Shown here one piece after another: positions 43,968 to 49,521 of a DNA stretch of 49,521 bases (position 1 is the stretch's first letter; every line of letters begins with the position of its first letter). A model generated the notes under the pieces. The model made no database searches and had not been told where the DNA came from. It saw nothing but the letters and a program-made list of their open reading frames with translations. Made by a program: the position numbers and the translations under genes. The stretch spans positions 1 to 49,521 of the forward strand of contig JARHYD010000129.1 in the NCBI GenBank assembly GCA_029258655.1, read 5' to 3'. This DNA comes from Mailhella sp. Lineage in GTDB: Bacteria; Desulfobacterota; Desulfovibrionia; Desulfovibrionales; Desulfovibrionaceae.

Positions 43968-44008
43968 AAGCCCCGTAAGTAATAAAAACCCTTGCGGGGC
44001 TTATGTTT
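43968..44008 (+). terminator. Original ssrA terminator, displaced by the island
   Basis: AAAAAGCCCCG and GCGGGGCTT form a stem across a 16-nt A-rich loop, followed by ATGTTTT. It lies 17 bp after attR, where the tmRNA terminator would be in the empty site. Confidence 0.6.
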
Positions 44009-44052
44009 TATCAATTTTTCATAATACCAATAAGCACTAAAAACTTCTAACC

Positions 44053-44392
44053 AAAAGAGGTAAGTTTTATAATATAACTTACAAAAAAAATTTAAGGTGT
44101 GTTTCCAAATTATGTATAATTAAAATTCTGTATTCTAATAATAAAAATAAAAGACTTGCAGTGTAGTGGTATTATAAATAAATTTTTTATTTTTGAGAAA
44201 AAAGATTTTCTATTCACACCCTAAAAGAGGTAAATTTTATAATGTAACTTACGAAAAAAATTTATGGTGTGTTTCCAAATTATGTATAATTAACACTCTG
44301 TGTTCTAATAATGAAAATAAAAGACTTACAGTGTAGTGGTATTATAAATAAATTTTTTATTTTTGAGAAAAAAGATTTTCTATTCATACCCT
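44053..44392. repeat. Two tandem 170-bp direct repeats containing half of a dispersed repeat
   Basis: The segments 44053-44222 and 44223-44392 are aligned copies with few differences (both start AAAAGAGGTAA and both contain GGTGTGTTTCCAAATTATG and AAAGATTTTCTATTCA). Confidence 0.85.
44092..44222 (-). repeat. MITE-like dispersed repeat, copy H (half element)
   Basis: Begins TTAAGGTGTGTTTCC and matches the outer third of copy I, then stops at the tandem-repeat junction. It arose from duplication of the end of copy I with 39 bp of flank. Confidence 0.8.
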
Positions 44393-44559
44393 CAATCAGG
44401 CAAATTTATTAAAATATATTTCAATAAATTTGCCTGATTGAAAGGGCTTAGGGGAAATCATTTTGCTTTAGCCGTTATGACAAAGGAAGTTGCGGATAAA
44501 GACAATGTAATCCCCAAAGAAAAAAATAGAATAAAAATTAATTTAAAAACACACCCTAA
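44262..44559 (-). repeat. MITE-like dispersed repeat, copy I (full length)
   Basis: A 298-bp copy in reverse orientation, from TTATGGTGTGTTTCC to AAAACACACCCTAA, with the complete core (GCTTTAGCCGTTATGACAAAGG), the central dyad and both ends. It ends 16 bp from the stop codon of the PHP gene. Confidence 0.88.
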
Positions 44560-44575
44560 TTTGATGATAATAGAT

Positions 44576-45568
44576 TTATAGGCTTTCGTTGATAAAAATT
44601 GCATTTGTCCAAGCTATATTATTATTGTAATCAATACATTCAACTCTAACATAAGTTTCTGAACCTTTTAATATATACTCTGCATGGCTAATATATTCAT
44701 TTTGTTTAGCAATTTGTGTTATCCCCACATTAATGTCGCCACCACAAATAAAATTAATTCGTTTACAGGGGCTACATTCAATATGAACCACATTATTTTT
44801 TATTTCATAGGCATAAATTTTTGGACCACTTGAAGAATAAAAATCTCCTTTAAGCATGGCTTCAATAATAGAATCATGGGTAAGGCTATCAGCAAAAACC
44901 TGAATCCACCCCCCACACGCATCATCAAATAGTCCTTCATTGTGGTTATCATCGGAAGCAACGCCATAAATTTGTTTTCCTGTTCGCAAAATACAATCCC
45001 AATAAGTCACATCATAGCCTGTACCACTTTCATTGACGGTATTATAATTATATATTTCTAATCCCCAGACATTTTCTACATATTGAAATTCTTTTAACTC
45101 AACTCTGCTCCAGACAGGGTGATTATAGGTTGTTAGGCAGCCATGTTCTAGTAATTCGTTAACAAGATTTTGTGCCACTGTATGCCCGTCCCAATTATCA
45201 TAATAAAGATTTGGAGTAAGGTATTCCATATGGGAAAAAAGTTTTTTTGCATTTTTTTGCATATTTCTTGAGCCTAAGATACCATGAATATGGTGGGTTT
45301 TTACTCGTCTTGAAGAATTATTTTTTACATACAACGTTGCAGAGGCTTCTAAGCCGGGTAAAATAATGAAATTTTCATCATTAAATTCATTTCGGTAATC
45401 TGTGTATTTATCGTGTTCACTAAGACATAAAAAATGATAATTATTTTTTTTATAAAGCAAAACAGCTTCTTCTGGTGTAAGACAACCGTCGGAATTTGTT
45501 GTGTGACTATGTAAATTTCCTTTATATTGGTTTTTATTTTGTGGTAATCCGATTTTATTTATATTCAT
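44576..45568 (-). CDS. PHP-domain phosphoesterase
   Basis: A 330-residue protein of the polymerase-and-histidinol-phosphatase superfamily. Metal ligands are visible as NLHSHTTNSDG (HxH near residue 20), LSEHDKYTDY, a conserved Glu in LPGLEAS, TYNHPVW and GVASDDNHN. The last 80 residues form a beta-rich domain. Members hydrolyse phosphate mono- or diesters of sugars, nucleotides or histidinol phosphate. It is the last gene of the ABC importer operon (11 bp after the ATPase), so it probably processes the imported compound in the cytoplasm. No signal peptide. Confidence 0.82.
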   Translation of the reverse strand: MNINKIGLPQNKNQYKGNLHSHTTNSDGCLTPEEAVLLYKKNNYHFLCLSEHDKYTDYRNEFNDENFIILPGLEASATLYVKNNSSRRVKTHHIHGILGSRNMQKNAKKLFSHMEYLTPNLYYDNWDGHTVAQNLVNELLEHGCLTTYNHPVWSRVELKEFQYVENVWGLEIYNYNTVNESGTGYDVTYWDCILRTGKQIYGVASDDNHNEGLFDDACGGWIQVFADSLTHDSIIEAMLKGDFYSSSGPKIYAYEIKNNVVHIECSPCKRINFICGGDINVGITQIAKQNEYISHAEYILKGSETYVRVECIDYNNNIAWTNAIFINESL

Positions 45569-45579
45569 GCTATGCTCCG

Positions 45580-46602
45580 TTAATTATTAGCAATGGCTAA
45601 GCAATCATGTTTTGGAATTGATAAAAATATTTCACTATTATTTTCAAACATATGAAAACTTCTAAAAAGAGCGTCAACACGGAAAATAGTATCGTTTACT
45701 TGCACTTTATATCGCAACACATTACCACGTGGAGTATTGCCTAAAACAGTTCCATGTAGAATGTAGCAATTATCTGAAAAATCAGGTTTATTTTTGGTTA
45801 ATGTGATTGTTTCAGGGCGAATAACAATGGTGTAATTTTCCTGTACTGCCATTCCTGTAAGTTGTGAAAATTCCGTCCCATTAATTTGATTATAATTGCC
45901 AATAAAGCTTGCAGCAAAAATTGATACAGGTGAAGTGTAAACATTAACAGGACTTCCTGATTGTTCAATTTTACCTGCATTAAAGAGTTGAATTACATCA
46001 GACATTATCATAGCTTCGTCTTGGTCGTGCGTAACAAAAATTGTTGTTAAATCCATTTCTTCGTGAATTTCACGAATACAATATTGAAGGGAGCGTCGCA
46101 GTTTTGCGTCAATAGCTGAAAGAGGTTCATCTAATAAAAGAACTTTTGGTTTTGTAACAATGGATCTAGCAAGGGCTACTCTTTGCTGTTGCCCCCCTGA
46201 CAAACTAGAAGGATAATAGTTTTGTTTTCCGCCAAGTTCAACAAGTTCAAGAGCATATTGCACTTGCTTGTTTATTTCTTCTTTTGATTTTTTTTGCATT
46301 TTTAACCCAAAAGCAATATTTTGTGCAACTGTCATATTGGGAAAAAGGGAATACTGTTGAAAAACCATACCAATATTTCTTTTGTTTGGAGCTAAATTAG
46401 TAACATTTTTATTATCAATAAAAATTGTCCCGTCAGAAACTTGCTCAAGTCCTGCTAAACAGCGTAAAAGCGTAGATTTTCCACAACCAGAAGGTCCAAG
46501 CAAGGTAACTAATTGTCCTTTTTTAATTTCAAGGTTTATGGAATTTAATACCGTATTATTACCAAAATTTTTTGTAACATTGTTAAAAGAAATATAGCAC
46601 AT
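45580..46602 (-). CDS. ABC transporter ATPase, spermidine/iron/phosphonate-importer type
   Basis: A 340-residue ATPase with Walker A GPSGCGKST near residue 36, Q-loop VFQQYSLFPNMTV, signature LSGGQQQRVALARS, Walker B VLLLDEPLSAID and switch His in FVTHDQDEAM. A C-terminal TOBE domain follows from about 240. The sequence is closest in style to PotA/FbpC/PhnT. It follows the second permease by 4 bp and powers import through the two permeases. Confidence 0.92.
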   Translation of the reverse strand: MCYISFNNVTKNFGNNTVLNSINLEIKKGQLVTLLGPSGCGKSTLLRCLAGLEQVSDGTIFIDNKNVTNLAPNKRNIGMVFQQYSLFPNMTVAQNIAFGLKMQKKSKEEINKQVQYALELVELGGKQNYYPSSLSGGQQQRVALARSIVTKPKVLLLDEPLSAIDAKLRRSLQYCIREIHEEMDLTTIFVTHDQDEAMIMSDVIQLFNAGKIEQSGSPVNVYTSPVSIFAASFIGNYNQINGTEFSQLTGMAVQENYTIVIRPETITLTKNKPDFSDNCYILHGTVLGNTPRGNVLRYKVQVNDTIFRVDALFRSFHMFENNSEIFLSIPKHDCLAIANN

Positions 46603-46606
46603 GATA

Positions 46607-47395
46607 TTATCCTTTTTTGCGGTAGTTTTGAAGTTTTAATAAAAAGCCTGTTATTGCAAAAACAACAAAGAAAATTACAACAACAATAGCACTTGATAAC
46701 CCACTGGAAGTAAACATTTTTTTATTGAGATATACTTGAACATTTTGATAGTTATTCCCTGTGATATTGTTTGCAAGAACAAAATCCCCAAAAACAATGC
46801 TTTCTGCAAGTAATGCTGAAATAAGCAATCCAAAAATAATGTTTGGCAAAATAATTTTTATGTAGGCAATAAATTTATTACAACCTAACATTTGTGCTGC
46901 TTCTAGTAACATTTTGGCATCAATAGAGTTCATACAATTTCGTATTCCTTGATAAATATAAGGAAGAACTAAAATTGAATATGCCCCAAAAAGCATAAGT
47001 ATACGATTTGATAAAATACTTTCTGAAGTTGAATAAAGAGAAATAACACTAATGGATAAAATTACACCTTGAAGTGCATACGGAATCATGCAAATAAATT
47101 GCATATAATTACCTAATTTATTATTTTCAACTACAACAACATACATTGCTAACAATAGAATAATAATGGTAAACAGCACACTTACAGTACATAATAAAAT
47201 TGTTCTGCCAATGGAAAGCCAAAATTCAATGTCTGAAAAAAGTAGCGTATAGTTTCGTAACGTAAAGCCAGAAGGTATACCATTTGTCCACTCCATAAAT
47301 ACTGAATAAACAAGGGTAACGACAAAAGGCAAAAGAAGGTAACAAGATAAAATAATGAGAAAAATTTTTGATAATAAACTGTTATTCCGTGTCAT
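46607..47395 (-). CDS. ABC transporter permease (second, PotC/PhnV-like)
   Basis: A 262-residue inner-membrane protein with about six transmembrane segments. The EAA loop (MLLEAAQMLGCNKFIAYIKIILPNI) near residue 160 contacts the ATPase. Its start overlaps the end of the first permease by four bases, so the two are translated in tandem. Confidence 0.9.
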   Translation of the reverse strand: MTRNNSLLSKIFLIILSCYLLLPFVVTLVYSVFMEWTNGIPSGFTLRNYTLLFSDIEFWLSIGRTILLCTVSVLFTIIILLLAMYVVVVENNKLGNYMQFICMIPYALQGVILSISVISLYSTSESILSNRILMLFGAYSILVLPYIYQGIRNCMNSIDAKMLLEAAQMLGCNKFIAYIKIILPNIIFGLLISALLAESIVFGDFVLANNITGNNYQNVQVYLNKKMFTSSGLSSAIVVVIFFVVFAITGFLLKLQNYRKKG

Positions 47396-48246
47396 ATAAT
47401 AGATCTTCCTTTTACACTACGTTTCATAAAATAATTATTTATTACTGTTGCTATAACCATGAGTAAAATCAGTATAATAGCTAAAGCTCCGCCAGTTGCT
47501 TTATCTATTTGCACATCACCTTTGTATTTAGAGGTAATTTGTAGTGCTAGCAGTGCATAATTATTCATAACAATAGCGTATGCCGTTGCATAAGCTGCTA
47601 ATGCATTGGCAAATAAAACGCTTAGCGTTCCTAAAAGGCTTGGTATCATATAGGGAATTATTATTTTTACCCAGTAGTTGAAGCTATTTGCATTTAAAAT
47701 AATAGCTGCTTCTTTCCATTGGGGTTTTATTCCATTGAATGCAGGAATAAGCAAAATAGTGGCAAGAGGAATTTGAAAATAAATATACACTATCATTAGC
47801 CCATCAGTGCCATATAAATTAAAACCATCAAGAAAAGGTATGGAAAAATTTTTTCCAAGAAGTGTTAGTATACCAGTATTTCCCATAAGTATCATAAAGG
47901 CAAAAGCTAATGGTATTCCTGAAAAATTTGAGGTCATATTTAAAATCATTGCCATTCGTTGCTGAACTTTTGGGCTAGATTCATGGCAAAAATGTGCTGC
48001 CAAAAAGGCAATGATTAATCCAATTATTGATGAAAATAAACTAATATAAATACTATTTATAATAGATTTTTGATATAATGGCGTTGTAAAAATTCGTATA
48101 AAATTTTCAAACCCAATACTTCCACTTTGTTTACCTGTAAGGCTACTTATAGCAAGTTCAACAAGGGGTAAAAATTCATAACAAAAAACAACAAATAAGA
48201 AAGGAAATAATGCTATATAAGGTATTTTTTTGCTTAAATATTTCAT
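47392..48246 (-). CDS. ABC transporter permease (first, PotB/PhnU-like)
   Basis: A 284-residue protein with six membrane segments. The EAA-type loop is PQWKEAAIILNANSFNYWVKIIIPYMI. It follows the binding-protein gene after 42 bp containing a terminator-like hairpin, and no clear ribosome site is seen before the ATG. It pairs with the second permease to form the channel. Confidence 0.88.
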   Translation of the reverse strand: MKYLSKKIPYIALFPFLFVVFCYEFLPLVELAISSLTGKQSGSIGFENFIRIFTTPLYQKSIINSIYISLFSSIIGLIIAFLAAHFCHESSPKVQQRMAMILNMTSNFSGIPLAFAFMILMGNTGILTLLGKNFSIPFLDGFNLYGTDGLMIVYIYFQIPLATILLIPAFNGIKPQWKEAAIILNANSFNYWVKIIIPYMIPSLLGTLSVLFANALAAYATAYAIVMNNYALLALQITSKYKGDVQIDKATGGALAIILILLMVIATVINNYFMKRSVKGRSII

Positions 48247-48259
48247 AAAAAAAGAAAAA

Positions 48260-48284
48260 ATAGCGATGGTAAAACCATCGCTAT
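48260..48284 (-). terminator. Hairpin between binding protein and permease genes
   Basis: ATAGCGATGGT and ACCATCGCTAT form an 11-bp perfect stem with a 3-nt loop, followed on the minus strand by TTTTTCTTTTTTT. It should stop most transcription and leave the binding protein in excess over the membrane parts. Confidence 0.8.
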
Positions 48285-48288
48285 ACGG

Positions 48289-49407
48289 TTAGTGGAGTGC
48301 AGGGATAATATTTTCTTGCCAGTATGTGATAAGTTCTTGGCAAACTTTTGTCCATTTTTGATAATCAACTTGACGGATATTTTTACCGTATTGTGATGCG
48401 TCAATACGTTTTGCTTGGACTTCTGCAGGAAGTTTTACATTACGGATAGGAGTTGCATAGCCTTTTGCTAAATTAATTTGTCCCTTATCACTAAGTATAT
48501 GTTCTCTTGCAAGACAAGCAGCAGCTTTATTTGGGGCATTTTTATTAATAATGGTGCTGTATCCTGATTGAACGCTACCGTCAGAAGGAATATTTATGGT
48601 AAAAGAAGCATTAGGGTTATTTTTTACAGCATTGTCACGATAACCTAAGGCATTATAATCCCATAATAAACAAACTGAAATTTCACCACTTTCAATACGA
48701 GCAACACTTGTATCACCAATATCAAGTCTTCCTTGTTCTGCTAATTTTTTCCAAAAATCATACGCTGGTTGGAGATTATCAATACTGCCCCCCATAGCAT
48801 ACGCTGTTGCTAAAATTGCATGTTGGGCTTGTGCTGCTGTTGAAACGTCCCCAATAGTAACCTTGTAATCACCATTTAAAATGTCTGCAAAACTTTTTGG
48901 TGGATTACTTACAATTTTATTATTTGTAATAATGGAAATTGTACCATAATACGCAACTATCCAATCTCCGTCATCATCTTTCGCCCAACTTGGAATTTCG
49001 TCCCAATAACTTGTTTTATATTTTAAAGTTACGCCTTCTTTTTCTGCAACAGGTCCCCATTGTTGCCCTACATCGCCAATGTCTTTTGTTCCTTTTTTAC
49101 CTTCTTCTTTAAAAAGAGCAATTTCTTCTGCACTAGACATATCTAAGTCTGTGTGCTTAATATTGTATATTCCTTTTATATCTTGCCAAGTTTCAATCCA
49201 GTTTGCCCATGTATCTGGCATACCAACAGAATGAACTTCCCCATCTTTTTTAGCTTTTTCAATAAGTTGTTCTAGTGGTAATGAATTGTAATCTACTGTG
49301 GCTTCACTTTCTTCCTGTGAACTATTACATGCAACAATATTTGTTAATGCAATAAACGTAAAAAGTGAAAGTAAAATTTTTTTACTGAAACGAGAATAAG
49401 CCTTCAT
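48289..49407 (-). CDS. ABC transporter substrate-binding lipoprotein (family 1)
   Basis: A 372-residue lipoprotein: basic start, hydrophobic LLSLFTFIALTNIVAC with lipobox VAC near residue 27. The body is a type II periplasmic binding fold of the spermidine/iron/2-aminoethylphosphonate kind (DGEVHSVGMPDTWANW, IGDVGQQWGPVAEKEGV, IVAYYGTISIITNN, DYKVTIGDVS, SVARIESGEISVCLLWDYNA). Acidic surface residues could bind a cation or a metal-bridged ligand. The PHP phosphoesterase at the operon end suggests a phosphorylated substrate, which is inference. AAGGAG precedes the ATG; a palindrome lies just upstream. Confidence 0.88.
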   Translation of the reverse strand: MKAYSRFSKKILLSLFTFIALTNIVACNSSQEESEATVDYNSLPLEQLIEKAKKDGEVHSVGMPDTWANWIETWQDIKGIYNIKHTDLDMSSAEEIALFKEEGKKGTKDIGDVGQQWGPVAEKEGVTLKYKTSYWDEIPSWAKDDDGDWIVAYYGTISIITNNKIVSNPPKSFADILNGDYKVTIGDVSTAAQAQHAILATAYAMGGSIDNLQPAYDFWKKLAEQGRLDIGDTSVARIESGEISVCLLWDYNALGYRDNAVKNNPNASFTINIPSDGSVQSGYSTIINKNAPNKAAACLAREHILSDKGQINLAKGYATPIRNVKLPAEVQAKRIDASQYGKNIRQVDYQKWTKVCQELITYWQENIIPALH

Positions 49408-49423
49408 AAAATCTCCTTAAAAA

Positions 49424-49441
49424 TTTTGTCTGCTGACAAAA
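49424..49441. promoter_or_regulatory. Operator-like palindrome before the importer operon
   Basis: TTTTGTC-TGCT-GACAAAA has perfect 7-bp arms and lies 17 bp upstream of the binding-protein start codon; a likely repressor site. The promoter itself is not clearly seen before the window ends. Confidence 0.5.
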
Positions 49442-49521
49442 GCTTTTAATCATAGCTTTAACTATTAAACTATCAAGAGAAGGCAAAGTATTTGTAAAAT
49501 AAAAAAGAAAAATTTTATATT

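Noticed and set aside
44053-44392. Considered a CRISPR-like or minisatellite array
   Set aside because: Only two long units, no short repeats with unique spacers; explained as a tandem duplication of a repeat end.

Overview
The window looks like a chromosomal segment of an AT-rich (about one third G+C by eye), probably gut-associated member of the Desulfovibrionaceae. This rests on several observations: a glycyl-radical isethionate sulfite-lyase with its activase, paired GG-N10-GC (sigma-54) promoters, a tmRNA with tag ANDDYAYAYAA, a type III glutamine synthetase, and several conserved hypothetical proteins that resemble Desulfovibrio families. The species cannot be fixed from the sequence alone.

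Layout. (1) 1-7840, sulfonate region: the end of an unknown gene, then on the minus strand islB (activase) and islA (isethionate sulfite-lyase, with all expected active-site residues). Transcribed away from islA are an amidohydrolase-superfamily protein and an NhaC-type antiporter. The 783-bp gap between islA and the amidohydrolase carries two outward-facing sigma-54 promoters with three helically phased dyad repeats between them, read here as a shared enhancer. (2) 7900-12000, minus strand: pcm - yitT-like - glnN. (3) 12460-17040, minus strand: thiM-thiE, maf-nitroreductase and an unrecognised gene. (4) 17200-24550, plus strand: a run of DEAD-box helicase, hypothetical, TrmI-type tRNA methyltransferase, ABC-F ATPase, a TIM-barrel protein that may be CbiR, a DHH phosphoesterase and a small conserved protein. 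(5) 25000-30700: RsmF-like rRNA methyltransferase, an exported VCBS/FG-GAP protein, a DUF1844-like protein, argC and a TylF-like methyltransferase whose 5' coding region holds a perfect 44-bp palindrome. (6) 31119-31496: tmRNA (ssrA).

(7) 31497-43951, a mobilizable genomic island inserted in the 3' end of ssrA. It is bounded by a 15-bp direct repeat of the tmRNA end. It carries a P4-type integrase, an AlpA-like factor, a RepA-like ATPase, MobC, a frameshifted relaxase with a nested out-of-frame gene, a HigBA-type toxin-antitoxin pair, an ImmA/IrrE peptidase with a membrane partner, a fused two-domain adenine methyltransferase with an AlwI-family type IIS endonuclease, and a zinc-ribbon protein. 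The tmRNA's probable original terminator now lies beyond the right end, while the island supplies a new one just after ssrA. (8) 44576-49407, minus strand: a complete binding-protein ABC importer of the spermidine/iron/phosphonate type followed by a PHP-domain phosphoesterase.

A family of about 300-bp MITE-like elements with inverted ends (TA-GGGTGTGTTT ... AAACACACCC-TA) and no transposase is scattered in the intergenic regions, with nine copies or fragments. One supplies the stop codon of the amidohydrolase gene, one carries a foreign GC-rich structured insert, and one is partly duplicated in tandem.
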